From: Streptomyces sp. F001
GTDB lineage: Bacteria; Actinomycetota; Actinomycetes; Streptomycetales; Streptomycetaceae
NCBI RefSeq assembly: GCF_004187715.1
Contig: NZ_QZWF01000010.1
Location: 186,001 to 250,000, forward strand
Reading direction: 5' to 3'
DNA length: 64,000 bases
In this document: piece after piece, positions 35,484 to 44,099 of the stretch
Position numbering within the stretch: the stretch's first letter is position 1
How the letters are laid out: the number at the start of each line of letters is the position of its first letter
The notes under the pieces: generated by a model
Seen by the model: only the letters and a program-made list of their open reading frames with translations
Databases searched by the model: none
Told to the model about the DNA's origin: nothing
Position numbers and translations under genes: made by a program

Positions 35484-36332
35484 CTAATTGAGCATCGCCC
35501 GAGCCGCCGAAGCCTCCCCCCGCACCCGCTCGGCCGCCCCTCGTCCACCGCACCCACCACCTCCGCATACGCGTCCAACTCCTGCGCCCCTTCCAGGAAA
35601 TCCCCCCGCCGCACCAGCAACTGCGCCCGCTCGTACCGCAACCGCGCAGGATGCGCCGGCAGCAACAGCGACAGCTCGACGGCCCACAACGCCACATCCG
35701 TCCGCTCGGCCCGCGCAGCCGCCCACGCCCGGATGTTGTTCAGGATCCGCAGCACGACGTCCAACGGCGCCGCGGCACCAGCATCGAGGAATCCAACGGC
35801 GCCCCGTGGCCCCCACGACCAGCAGCTCCGCGTCGTTCCCGGTCAGCACCCGCCCACCCTCGAACGGGTCGGCGAGCACCTGCTCCTCCGGCTCCCCGAA
35901 CCCGACCACGAAGTGCCCCGGCAGCGCCACCCCGTACACCGGAGCCCCTGCTCGCCGCGCCACCTCCACCCACACCACCGACAGCAGAATCGGCAGCCCG
36001 CGCCGCCGCCGCAGCACGGCATGCAGCAGCGAGGACTCCAGACGCTGGTAATCGCCCGGTGTGCCATGGAACCCGCACCGCTCCCCGAGCAGTTCACGCA
36101 GCGCCTCGGCCCAGGCGCGCGGCCCGCCCGGCCGGAAGGGCAGCCGCCCGGCCAGCTCGTCCAGCTCCACCTGCGCGGCGTCGATCCCGAGGTCGTCCAG
36201 CGCCCCGTCGGCCTCCGCGCCGACGAGCAGACACAGCGTGGCCAGATCGGGCCGCTCGGCCCGCGCCTCCTCGGCGAACCGCCGCCGCAGCTCGGCGGAC
36301 CGCTCCGGCGGTGGGGGGAAGGGGGGTTGCAT
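35484..36332 (-). CDS. SirB1/transglutaminase-like family protein, with apparent frame switches
   Basis: The N-terminal 180 residues are typical of the SirB1 (transglutaminase-like, tetratricopeptide-containing) family: DYQRLESSLLHAVLRRRRGL, PILLSVVWVEVARRAG and VYGVALPGHFVVGFG. After LLVVGATG the expected continuation changes frame three times: APLDSSMLVP in the second frame, PLDVVLRILNNIRAWAAARA through GAQELDAYAEVVGAVDE in the third, and AAERVRGEASAARAMLN back in the first. The switches map to G/C runs at 35802-35805, 35770-35774 and 35537-35540, each as if one base were missing. The frame as given is open (282 aa), but its C-terminal part is not the natural protein. Confidence 0.75.
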   Translation of the reverse strand: MQPPFPPPPERSAELRRRFAEEARAERPDLATLCLLVGAEADGALDDLGIDAAQVELDELAGRLPFRPGGPRAWAEALRELLGERCGFHGTPGDYQRLESSLLHAVLRRRRGLPILLSVVWVEVARRAGAPVYGVALPGHFVVGFGEPEEQVLADPFEGGRVLTGNDAELLVVGATGRRWIPRCWCRGAVGRRAADPEQHPGVGGCAGRADGCGVVGRRAVAVAAGASCAVAVRAGAVAGAAGGFPGRGAGVGRVCGGGGCGGRGAAERVRGEASAARAMLN

Positions 36333-36355
36333 GACCACCTGCCGACCTCCCGCTG

Positions 36356-37465
36356 TCAGTGCCCAGGCGCGCCGGACGCCTGTGGCTCCCGGTAGTGGTG
36401 GTACGCGTGATGCGCAGTGAAGCCCATCCCGGTGTACAGCGCCCGTGCCCCCACATTGTCCGTCTCGACCTGGAGCCACGCCGCCGATGCGCCCTCGTCG
36501 AGGGCCTGCCGGGCCAGCGCGGCCATCACGGCGCCGGCCAGTCCCCGCCGCCGTAGCGCCGGATCGACCTCGACGGCGGCGAACCCGGCCCACCGTCCGT
36601 CGACCACACACCGCCCGATCGCGGCGGGCGGGGCCCCCGCGCCTGCACCGGGCACGGTCGCGAACCACACCGAGGGCCCTCCCCCACGCTCGGCTCCGCT
36701 CGCGCGGGGGGACCCCCCTCCCAGCACCTTCAGCGCCACCTCGCTCACGCCCTTGCGCTGATACCGCGCCAGCCAGGCCGCGTCCGCCTCCCGGGACAGC
36801 ACGACCCCGGCCCCCTCGGCCCGGTCGGCGACCGGCGCGAGTGCCCCGATCCACAGCTCGGCGGTCACCTCACGCACCCAACCGCGCTCCTCCAGCTCCG
36901 CGCACAGCAGCTCCTGCGTGCCCTCGGCGCCGGTGGCGGTCTGGACGTACGCGGGCAGGCCGCGGTCGCGGTACCACCGCCGTACGACGGTCAGCGCCTC
37001 GTCGAGCGGCATGCCGGGGTCGCCGAGCGGCAGCACGGAGTTGGCCCGCCGGGTGAAGCCCGCCCGTCGCCCGGCCACCACCCCCCATGGACGCGCTTCG
37101 CGCGACACCTCCTGCACTGCGGCCCGCAGCTCCCACTCGCCGAGCCGTTCGCTCTCCACCGGCCGCCACGCCCGGGCCGCGACCCGCGCGAGCTCCTGGT
37201 ACGACGCGGACGGCCCACGCCGCCGGGCTGGTGCCGCGGGCACCACCTTGCCCGCGACCAGCGAGGATTCCTCGATCCGGACGCTTTCACCGTCCCGTCG
37301 TGTGATCACCAGCACCCCGTTGTTCCAGGATGTGAGAACCCCCACCGTGTCGGTGAATTTCTCCTGCGTGACACCAGGGTGGCCCAACCGCCGTACGGAG
37401 ACCCGTTTGCCCACGTCAGCAGCGGTGATACGGACCTCAAGGCGTCCTATCGGCGAGAATTCCAC
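36356..37465 (-). CDS. GNAT family N-acetyltransferase with embedded palindromic repeat
   Basis: This 369-aa protein has an N-terminal SH3-like/DUF domain (VGKRVSVRRLGHPGV), a middle acetyltransferase-like region and a C-terminal GNAT fold with acetyl-CoA binding region RRRGLAGAVMAALARQALD and ARALYTGMGF near the end. The substrate is unknown. At about residues 250-262 it carries GGGSPRASGAERGGG, encoded by a GC-rich palindromic repeat (36679-36717) that also occurs elsewhere in the window; the insertion keeps the frame and lies between strands of the GNAT domain. Confidence 0.85.
   Translation of the reverse strand: MEFSPIGRLEVRITAADVGKRVSVRRLGHPGVTQEKFTDTVGVLTSWNNGVLVITRRDGESVRIEESSLVAGKVVPAAPARRRGPSASYQELARVAARAWRPVESERLGEWELRAAVQEVSREARPWGVVAGRRAGFTRRANSVLPLGDPGMPLDEALTVVRRWYRDRGLPAYVQTATGAEGTQELLCAELEERGWVREVTAELWIGALAPVADRAEGAGVVLSREADAAWLARYQRKGVSEVALKVLGGGSPRASGAERGGGPSVWFATVPGAGAGAPPAAIGRCVVDGRWAGFAAVEVDPALRRRGLAGAVMAALARQALDEGASAAWLQVETDNVGARALYTGMGFTAHHAYHHYREPQASGAPGH
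36679..36717. repeat. Dispersed palindromic repeat, copy 1 (inside GNAT gene)
   Basis: CTCCCCCACGCTCGGCTCCG at 36679-36698 followed by CTCGCGCGGGGGGACCCCC. It is the reverse complement of the copy at 45202-45240, differing by a single base. The ends GGGGGTCCCCCC and GTGGGGGAG give it strong folding potential. Confidence 0.8.
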
Positions 37466-37606
37466 AGGTCAGTCCACCCCTCCTGTTCGGATCATGCCCA
37501 AGAACGGAGATACTAGGGGCGGGCATCGACGACGCCGCGCTCCCGCGCGCCAGGCGGCGGAGCCTGAGGAGGCCCGCCAGCGCCCGTATCGAGGAGGAAC
37601 GACAGC

Positions 37607-37927
37607 GTGACCTACGTCATCGCGCAGCCTTGTGTCGACGTCAAGGACAAGGCGTGCATCGAGGAGTGCCCGGTCGACTGCATCTACGAGGGCTCCCGGT
37701 CCTTGTACATCCACCCGGACGAATGCGTCGACTGTGGTGCCTGTGAGCCGGTCTGCCCGGTCGAGGCGATCTTCTACGAGGACGACACTCCCGAAGAGTG
37801 GAAGGACTACTACAAGGCGAACGTCGAGTTCTTCGACGAGCTCGGCTCGCCCGGCGGCGCCAGCAAGCTCGGCCTGATCGAGCGTGACCACCCCTTCATC
37901 GCCGCGCTTCCGCCGCAGAACCAGTAA
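37607..37927 (+). CDS. fdxA: Seven-iron ferredoxin FdxA
   Basis: This 106-aa cytoplasmic electron carrier has the cysteine pattern of [3Fe-4S][4Fe-4S] ferredoxins: C9, C17 and C50 for the 3Fe cluster, and C21, C40, C43 and C46 for the 4Fe cluster, with C25 at the place of the free cysteine of Azotobacter FdI. GTG 37607 follows GAGGAGGAA. It is next to dapC, as in mycobacteria. A hairpin follows. Confidence 0.95.
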   Translation: MTYVIAQPCVDVKDKACIEECPVDCIYEGSRSLYIHPDECVDCGACEPVCPVEAIFYEDDTPEEWKDYYKANVEFFDELGSPGGASKLGLIERDHPFIAALPPQNQ

Positions 37928-37970
37928 GCGGCCCGCTGGGCGAACCCCAGCCGTCGCTTGAGGAGCGTCG

Positions 37971-38028
37971 CCTCGGTCCCGTACGGCCTGATCGCCCTCG
38001 CGGCGGTCACCGCCGTACGGGACCGAGG
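37971..38028 (+). terminator. Long stem-loop between fdxA and dapC
   Basis: CCTCGGTCCCGTACGG (37971-37986) pairs perfectly with CCGTACGGGACCGAGG (38013-38028) over a 26-base loop. It would separate the fdxA and dapC transcripts. Confidence 0.7.
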
Positions 38029-38077
38029 CGTTTGCCGTCCCGTACGGCTCGTACGCACGAGAAAGTGAGCCAGAACC

Positions 38078-39172
38078 GTGTCCGCAGTCTCCGACCGCCT
38101 GCCCACCTTCCCCTGGGACAAATTGGCGCCGTACAAGCAGACGGCTGCCGCCCACCCGGACGGCATCGTCGACCTGTCCGTCGGCACCCCGGTCGACCCG
38201 GTCCCCGAGCTGATCCAGAAGGCGCTCGTCGCGGCGGCCGACTCCCCGGGCTACCCGACGGTCTGGGGCACGCCGGAGCTGCGTGACGCGATCACCGGCT
38301 GGCTGCGCCGCCGCCTCGGCGCCCAAAACGTCACTCACCATCACGTCCTGCCGATCGTCGGCTCCAAGGAACTGGTCGCCTGGCTCCCCACCCAGCTGGG
38401 CCTCGGCCCCGGCGACAAGGTCGCCTACCCGCGCCTCGCCTACCCGACCTACGAGGTGGGCGCGCGCCTGGCCCGTGCGGACCACGAGGTCTACGACGAC
38501 CCGACCGAGCTCGACCCGGCGAACCTGAAGCTCCTCTGGCTCAACTCACCCTCCAACCCGACGGGCAGGGTCCTGTCGAAGGAGGAACTGACTCGGATCG
38601 TCGCCTGGGCCCGCGAGCACGGCGTGCTGCTCTTCTCCGACGAGTGCTACCTCGAACTGGGCTGGGAGGCCGACCCGGTCTCCGTCCTCCACCCGGACGT
38701 CAACGGCGGCTCATACGAGGGCATCGTCGCCGTTCACTCGCTCTCCAAGCGCTCCAACCTCGCGGGCTACCGCGCGGCCTTCCTGGCCGGCGACCCGGCC
38801 GTCCTCGGCCCCCTCCTGGAGATCCGCAAGCACGGCGGCATGATGACGTCGGCGCCCACCCAGGCAGCCGTGGTGGCCGCCCTCGGCGACGACGACCACG
38901 TCCGTGTCCAGCGCGAGCGCTACGCGGCCCGCCGCACGGCGCTGCGCGAGGCGCTGCTGAACCACGGCTTCCGCATCGAGCACAGCGAGGCGAGCCTGTA
39001 CCTCTGGGCCACCCGCGACGAACCCTGCTGGACCACGGTCGCCCACCTGGCCGACCTCGGCATCCTGGTGGCCCCCGGCGACTTCTACGGCCCAGCGGGC
39101 GAAAACTTCGTACGCGTGGCCTTCACGGCAACGGACGAGCGGGTACGAGCAGCGGTGAAGCGCCTCGCCTGA
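38078..39172 (+). CDS. dapC: Succinyldiaminopimelate transaminase DapC
   Basis: This 364-aa class I/II PLP aminotransferase converts N-succinyl-2-amino-6-ketopimelate to succinyl-diaminopimelate in lysine/meso-DAP synthesis. Visible motifs: substrate end LPTFPWDKLAPYKQTAAAHP, LLWLNSPSNPTG, and the PLP lysine in VHSLSKRSNLAGYR. GTG 38078 is the start. dapE lies 3 kb downstream and acts two steps along (DapC makes the DapE substrate). Confidence 0.93.
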   Translation: MSAVSDRLPTFPWDKLAPYKQTAAAHPDGIVDLSVGTPVDPVPELIQKALVAAADSPGYPTVWGTPELRDAITGWLRRRLGAQNVTHHHVLPIVGSKELVAWLPTQLGLGPGDKVAYPRLAYPTYEVGARLARADHEVYDDPTELDPANLKLLWLNSPSNPTGRVLSKEELTRIVAWAREHGVLLFSDECYLELGWEADPVSVLHPDVNGGSYEGIVAVHSLSKRSNLAGYRAAFLAGDPAVLGPLLEIRKHGGMMTSAPTQAAVVAALGDDDHVRVQRERYAARRTALREALLNHGFRIEHSEASLYLWATRDEPCWTTVAHLADLGILVAPGDFYGPAGENFVRVAFTATDERVRAAVKRLA

Positions 39173-39297
39173 CACCGATACCGCTGACCGCTGTGGGCAA
39201 TCGTTCCGCAGGGCGATGGGGGAGGGTGGGCACAGCCTGCAGCGCCGGGCACCGCTGCAACGGGCCCCGGCTCCTGCCCACGCAAGCACACGCAAAA

Positions 39298-39333
39298 CGA
39301 CGGGGGCCCAGGGAACTCCCTGGACCCCCGTCG
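39298..39333. terminator. Bidirectional terminator between dapC and secreted-protein gene
   Basis: CGACGGGGGCCCAGGGA (39298-39314) pairs, with one mismatch, with TCCCTGGACCCCCGTCG (39317-39333). It lies between convergent genes. Confidence 0.75.
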
Positions 39334-39348
39334 CCGTACAACCCGGCG

Positions 39349-39809
39349 TCAGCCGATCGGCAGCCCCGTAGCCGGCAGCGACTTCTTCGGCAGAGTCTGC
39401 GTCGGCAGCCCACCCTTGGCCAGCCCATCCGTCGGCAGCCCACCCTTCGTCGCCGTCGAAGCGGTGTCACCCACGACGTCCCGGCCGCCCCGGCAGCGTC
39501 ACCCGCAGCCTTCTGCACCGCCGGCGTCGCCTTCTTGGCAATCTGGCCACCGGTCTTGCCGGCGGTCGGCACCGACTGCTTGACCGCCTTGCTGCCGGTG
39601 TCGCCCGCGGCACCGGTGACGTCCTTGGCCGCGCCGTCGACGGTGTTGCCGACGCTCGCCCCGTCCAGGGCGGTCAGCCCGCCGACGTTGGGGGTGGCGG
39701 GCTTCTCGGGGGCCGCGCTGGCGGAGCCGGCCGCACCGACCCCGGCAGCCGCTCCCGCTGCGACGAGCAGCGCGGCACGGGCGATCCGACGGGTCAGAGG
39801 GAGGGACAT
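39349..39809 (-). pseudogene. Small secreted protein, frame broken by one missing base
   Basis: From ATG (complement of 39807-39809) the product starts with a signal peptide (MSLPLTRRIARAALLVAAGA through SASAAPEK), then a low-complexity Ala/Gly/Val/Thr/Lys-rich mature part (GNTVDGAAKDVTGAAGDTGS). At 39480-39482 the frame is lost: inserting one G into the G run on the minus strand restores GDVVGDTASTATKGGLP, then TDGLAKGGLPTQTLPKKSLP and ATGLPIG with a stop at 39349, a natural repetitive ending. Without it the frame runs on with arginine-rich residues to 39123, into dapC. Repaired length is 153 aa. Function unknown; a cell-surface or extracellular protein is likely. Confidence 0.72.
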
Positions 39810-40119
39810 GGTGCTCCTTTGACGGGAGGAAACGATGAAGTGTCCGGCCGCGCCCGGCTGTTGATCTCCGGGCTCGGACGCAGTGACTACCGCTCGAAGC
39901 CCCCGAAGGTTGCGGCGGCCCAGTGTAAAGAATTGGCAATGTGTCGCATTATCGGCTCCGGATAAAAACGGGCAAAGGACGCCCGGCTGCAAAGTCTGCC
40001 GAATCCTTACCGCCCTTTGTTTTCAAGGGTTTTGATGGATGTGAGGGTGAGGTCACGAAAACCTGATCACACCGTCACCGGCCGTCCACGCACGTAACCC
40101 CTGAGGGGGAAGCCCCGCA
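39810..40119. other. Intergenic region (310 bp)
   Basis: Holds the upstream region of the minus-strand secreted-protein gene and the 3' flank of the lysozyme-like gene. It is AT-richer around 39925-40045. I see no gene and no convincing promoter pair. Confidence 0.4.
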
Positions 40120-41097
40120 CTACTGTGCAGCGACGATCCGGACGGCGCTCGCGGCGCTCTCCGCCCCGTCGGTGCCCTTCCCGTCGCCGGACGCCGGACG
40201 CCACCGGCTGTCGGTGTTCCCGGCCGTCCACTCCCGGCCGGCGTACGAGACGCGCTCGATGTGCAGTGCGGAGGCGTTGGCGACCGCCCAGTGCGCGAGC
40301 TGCCAGCCGCGCTCGCGGACGCTGCGTCCGTCGGCGCCGGTGTCCGCGGTCACCGGTACGGTCACCGTGCGCCCGCTGGTCTCGGTGATCAGGTCGCTCG
40401 GCGCGGGCGTCGGCGTCGCACCCACCTCCGCGCCGGCCTGCGCCACCGCGTCCCGCCCGAAGTCCCGTACGAGCGCGGAGCGCACCGTGTCCGGACCGGC
40501 GGTGGGGGCTGCGCCCGGCCGGCCCTGACAGGTCAGCGTGGCCGCGGCCCGCCCGGTGAGCGCGGCGGCGAGCAGGGTGGCGTCCGGCTCGTGCTTGGCG
40601 TAGGCCTCCGGAAACCCGCTGCGCTGCACACGCTGCGCGGCCACGGTGAGCGGCAGCCGGGTGTAGTCGGGCACCTTGACCAGGTGGTCGTAGAACATGC
40701 CCGCCGAGTAGATCGGGTCCATGATGTCCTGCTCCGTGCCCCAGCCCTGTGACGGCCGCTGCTGGAACAGGCCGAGCGAGTCCCGGTCGCCGTGGTCGAT
40801 GTTGCGCAGCGCCGACTCCTGGAGGGCGGTCGCCAGCGCGATCGTCACGGCCCGCTCGGGCAGACCGCGTGCGGTGCCGACGGCGGTGATCGTCGCCGCG
40901 TTCACCGCCTGCTCGGGCGTGAACTCGTACGTCGCCCCGTCGGCGTCGGCCGACACGACCTTGCACTGCGGACCGCCGGGGCCTCCGGTGACGTACTGCA
41001 CCACGAGATAGCCCGCGACCGCGAGCAGGACCACGAAGGCCGCCCCGATACGGAAGAGGCGGCCACGACGCTGAGGAGTAGGGGACGGCTCTGGCAT
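40120..41097 (-). CDS. Membrane-anchored lysozyme/transglycosylase-like protein
   Basis: This 325-aa protein has one N-terminal membrane anchor (IGAAFVVLLAVAGYLVVQYV) and an outside domain with a lytic-transglycosylase-like helix set: ALATALQESALRNIDHGDRD and SLGLFQQRPSQGWGTEQDIM, where the glutamate in QESAL would be the catalytic acid. A proline/threonine-rich linker and a small C-terminal domain (WQLAHWAVANASALHIERVS) follow. Such proteins are common in actinomycetes and sometimes labelled heavy-metal transporter for historical reasons. A role in cell-wall turnover is inferred. Confidence 0.78.
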   Translation of the reverse strand: MPEPSPTPQRRGRLFRIGAAFVVLLAVAGYLVVQYVTGGPGGPQCKVVSADADGATYEFTPEQAVNAATITAVGTARGLPERAVTIALATALQESALRNIDHGDRDSLGLFQQRPSQGWGTEQDIMDPIYSAGMFYDHLVKVPDYTRLPLTVAAQRVQRSGFPEAYAKHEPDATLLAAALTGRAAATLTCQGRPGAAPTAGPDTVRSALVRDFGRDAVAQAGAEVGATPTPAPSDLITETSGRTVTVPVTADTGADGRSVRERGWQLAHWAVANASALHIERVSYAGREWTAGNTDSRWRPASGDGKGTDGAESAASAVRIVAAQ

Positions 41098-41181
41098 CCG
41101 TACAAGGTACTGGAGAGTACGGTGTGCCCGGTGTGAGTGTGGGAACTCGTGCGAGGTTGGGCGCGCGTTAGGGTCGACGGC

Positions 41182-42261
41182 ATGGCCGACACCCCGCTTG
41201 ACCTCACCCTGGACGCCGCACGGCTCACTGCCCGGCTCGTCGACTTCCCCTCCGAGAGCGGCAGCGAGAAGCCGCTCGCGGACGCGATCGAGGGTGCCCT
41301 GCGCGCCCTGCCGCACCTGACGGTCGACCGCTACGGCAACAACGTCGTCGCCCGCACGAACCTGGGCCGGGCGGAGCGTGTGATCCTCGCCGGTCACATC
41401 GACACCGTGCCGATCGCCGACAACGTGCCGTCCAGGCTGGACGACGAGGGTGTGCTGTGGGGCTGCGGCACCTGCGACATGAAGGCGGGCGTCGCGGTCC
41501 AGCTGCGCATCGCGGCCACCGTCCCGGCCCCGAACCGCGACCTGACGTTCGTCTTCTACGACAACGAGGAGGTCGCTGCCGAGCTCAACGGCCTCAAGCA
41601 TGTCGCCGAGGCCCATCCGGAGTGGCTGCGGGGCGACTTCGCGGTGCTGCTGGAGCCATCGGACGGCCAGGTCGAGGGCGGCTGCCAGGGCACCCTGCGC
41701 GTGCTGCTGAAGACCAGGGGCGAACGGGCCCACTCGGCGCGCAGCTGGATGGGCTCCAACGCGATCCACGCGGCGGCGCCGATCCTGGCCCGCCTGGCCG
41801 CGTACGAGCCCCGCTACCCCGTGATCGACGGTCTGGAGTACCGCGAGGGCCTGAACGCTGTGGGGATTTCGGGGGGTGTGGCCGGAAATGTCATCCCGGA
41901 CGAGTGTGTCGTGACGGTCAACTTCCGTTACGCCCCGGACCGCACCGAGGAGGAGGCGATCGCCCACGTCCGCGAGGTCTTCGCGGACTGCGGGGTGAGC
42001 GACTTCGTCGTCGACGACCACAGCGGAGCCGCCCTGCCCGGCCTGTCCCACCCGGCCGCGGCGGCCTTCATCGAGGCGGTCGGGGGCACCCCGCAGCCGA
42101 AGTACGGCTGGACGGACGTCTCCCGGTTCAGCGCGCTGGGCATCCCCGCGGTCAACTACGGTCCCGGCAACCCGCACTTGGCGCACAAGCGGGACGAACG
42201 GGTCGAAACGGCGAAGATCCTGGCGGGCGAGGAGCGCCTGAGGTCCTGGCTCACGGCGTGA
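41182..42261 (+). CDS. dapE: Succinyl-diaminopimelate desuccinylase DapE
   Basis: This 359-aa M20-family zinc hydrolase releases LL-diaminopimelate from its succinyl form. Metal-ligand motifs: LAGHIDTVP (His, Asp), GCGTCDMKAGVA (Asp), the glutamate pair in YDNEEVAAE, and a C-terminal histidine in NPHLAHKRDE. ATG 41182 fits the family N-terminus. With dapC it supplies meso-DAP for the cell wall. Confidence 0.93.
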   Translation: MADTPLDLTLDAARLTARLVDFPSESGSEKPLADAIEGALRALPHLTVDRYGNNVVARTNLGRAERVILAGHIDTVPIADNVPSRLDDEGVLWGCGTCDMKAGVAVQLRIAATVPAPNRDLTFVFYDNEEVAAELNGLKHVAEAHPEWLRGDFAVLLEPSDGQVEGGCQGTLRVLLKTRGERAHSARSWMGSNAIHAAAPILARLAAYEPRYPVIDGLEYREGLNAVGISGGVAGNVIPDECVVTVNFRYAPDRTEEEAIAHVREVFADCGVSDFVVDDHSGAALPGLSHPAAAAFIEAVGGTPQPKYGWTDVSRFSALGIPAVNYGPGNPHLAHKRDERVETAKILAGEERLRSWLTA

Positions 42262-42320
42262 GACCGGCCGGTGCTGTGGCGCTTCATGGCGGACACGCAC
42301 ACGTACCCCGTCCTTAACCC

Positions 42321-42334
42321 GCGTAGATCTACGC
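42321..42334. promoter_or_regulatory. 14-bp perfect palindrome upstream of LOG-family gene
   Basis: GCGTAGATCTACGC is a perfect palindrome centred 43 bp upstream of the next start. It overlaps the place where a -10 element (TAGATC) could lie, so it may be an operator. This is inference from position only. Confidence 0.35.
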
Positions 42335-42369
42335 TGAGGTGGAACGACCCCGCAACGGAGGGAGCGCAC

Positions 42370-43128
42370 ATGGCCACCGGCAACCCTGAGGGCAAGAAGC
42401 AGCCGCCGGAGGAGCAGCGCCTCGGCCCGGTCCTCCGTCGGCGGAGCCAGGTGACGGCGAGCACGACGGACCAGCGACTGCTGGACGCGGGCGGCCCGTC
42501 GGACTGGGTCCACACGGACCCCTGGCGAGTCCTGCGCATCCAGTCGGAGTTCATCGAGGGATTCGGCACGCTGGCCGAACTCCCGCCCGCCATCAGCGTG
42601 TTCGGCTCTGCTCGTACGCCGGTGGACTCCTCGGAATACGACATCGGTGTCCGCCTGGGCCGAGGCCTGGTCGAGGCGGGCTTCGCGGTCATCACGGGCG
42701 GCGGCCCCGGGGCGATGGAGGCCGCCAACAAGGGCGCGTGCCAGGCGGGCGGCATCTCGGTCGGCCTCGGCATCGAGCTGCCCTTCGAGCAGGGCCTGAA
42801 CCCCTACGTCGACATCGGCCTCAACTTCCGCTACTTCTTCGTCCGGAAGATGATGTTCGTCAAGTACGCGCAGGGCTTCGTGGTCCTGCCGGGCGGCCTC
42901 GGCACCCTGGACGAACTCTTCGAGGCGCTCACCCTCGTCCAGACCCAGAAGGTCACCCGCTTCCCGATCGTCCTCTTCGGCAGCCAGTACTGGGGCGGCC
43001 TCGTCGACTGGCTCCGCAGCACCCTGGTCGCCCAGGGCAAGGCCTCGGAGAAGGACCTGCACCTCTTCCATGTCACGGACGACGTGGAGGAGGCGGTGGC
43101 GTTGGTGTCGAAGGAGGCGGGGCGCTGA
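42370..43128 (+). CDS. LOG family protein (TIGR00730 Rossmann fold)
   Basis: This 252-aa protein has the LOG/lysine-decarboxylase-like signature: ISVFGSARTP, VITGGGPGAMEAANKGA, and PGGLGTLDELFEALTLVQT (PGGxGTxxE). The family removes the ribose-phosphate from nucleoside 5'-monophosphates such as cytokinin ribotides. The physiological substrate in Streptomyces is not known. ATG 42370 follows GGAGGGAG at 42357-42364. Confidence 0.9.
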   Translation: MATGNPEGKKQPPEEQRLGPVLRRRSQVTASTTDQRLLDAGGPSDWVHTDPWRVLRIQSEFIEGFGTLAELPPAISVFGSARTPVDSSEYDIGVRLGRGLVEAGFAVITGGGPGAMEAANKGACQAGGISVGLGIELPFEQGLNPYVDIGLNFRYFFVRKMMFVKYAQGFVVLPGGLGTLDELFEALTLVQTQKVTRFPIVLFGSQYWGGLVDWLRSTLVAQGKASEKDLHLFHVTDDVEEAVALVSKEAGR

Positions 43129-43139
43129 AAACCAGCCTC

Positions 43140-43200
43140 TCCGGCGATTGAGGAGCGGGGGTCCAGGGGCAGAGCCCCTGGCGGGGTCGAAGGGCGGAGC
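43140..43200. repeat. GC-rich intergenic palindromic element
   Basis: Between the LOG gene and the convergent folP-like gene. The core CCAGGGG-CAGAG-CCCCTGG (43163-43181) folds into a hairpin; the flank CTCCGGCGATTGAGGAGCGG resembles a common Streptomyces intergenic repeat. It may also act as a bidirectional terminator. Confidence 0.6.
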
Positions 43201-43238
43201 CCTGGGATGGGACGGAAGGCGGCGGGGGCGAGAAACGG

Positions 43239-44099
43239 CTACGCCAGCCCCCGCCGGGCCACCGCCGGAGGACGATGCCCGGCGATCGACGCCACCATGT
43301 CGAGCACCTGCCGCGTCTCCGCCACCTCGTGCACCCGGTACACCTGCGCCCCGAGCCACGCGGACACCGCAGTCGTCGCCAGCGTGCCGATCACCCGCTC
43401 CTTGACGGGCTTGTCCAGCGTCTCTCCCACGAAGTCCTTGTTGGACAGCGACACCAGCACCGGCCACCCGGTCTCCACCATCTCCCCGAGCCTGCGCGTC
43501 GCCTCCAGACTGTGCCGGGTGTTCTTCCCGAAGTCGTGCCCGGGATCGATCAGCACCGACTCCCGCGGTACCCCCAGCGACACCGCCCGCTCGGCCAGCC
43601 CGACGGTCACCCGCAGGATGTCGGCCATGACGTCGTCGTACGTCACCCGATGCGGCCGGGTACGCGGCTCCGCACCGCCGGCATGCGTGCACACCAGCCC
43701 CACCCCGTACCGCGCGGCGACCTCCGCGAGCCGCGGATCCACCCCGCCCCATGCGTCGTTCAGCAGATCCGCCCCGGCCTCGCACACGGCCTCGCCGACC
43801 TCGTGCCGCCAGGTGTCCACGCTGATCACGACGTCCGGGAACCGCCGCCGGACCTCCGCCACGAACCCGACCGTCCGCCGTGCCTCCTCCTCGGCGGTCA
43901 CCTCCTCGCCCGGGCCGGCCTTGACCCCGCCGATGTCGATGATCGTGGCCCCCTCCGCCACCGCCTGCTCCACGCGCGCGAGGGCGGGCTCGTCGTGGAA
44001 GGTGGCCCCGCGGTCGTAGAAGGAGTCCGGGGTCCGGTTCACGATCGCCATGATCACCGGCTCGTGCGGGTGGAACTCCCGCCTGCCCAGCCTGAGCAT
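43239..44099 (-). CDS. Dihydropteroate synthase family protein (FolP2-like)
   Basis: This 286-aa TIM-barrel protein has the DHPS pattern: VIMAIVNRTPDSFYDRG, ATIIDIGGVKAGPGEE, VVISVDTWRHEVGEA, NDAWGG, LIDPGHDFGKNTRHSLE and YRVHEVAETRQVLDM. It lies outside any folate operon, between a LOG gene and a DivIVA-like/tag pair, the same setting as mycobacterial folP2. The mycobacterial paralogue lacks normal DHPS activity, so the folate role here is uncertain. Confidence 0.88.
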   Translation of the reverse strand: MLRLGRREFHPHEPVIMAIVNRTPDSFYDRGATFHDEPALARVEQAVAEGATIIDIGGVKAGPGEEVTAEEEARRTVGFVAEVRRRFPDVVISVDTWRHEVGEAVCEAGADLLNDAWGGVDPRLAEVAARYGVGLVCTHAGGAEPRTRPHRVTYDDVMADILRVTVGLAERAVSLGVPRESVLIDPGHDFGKNTRHSLEATRRLGEMVETGWPVLVSLSNKDFVGETLDKPVKERVIGTLATTAVSAWLGAQVYRVHEVAETRQVLDMVASIAGHRPPAVARRGLA

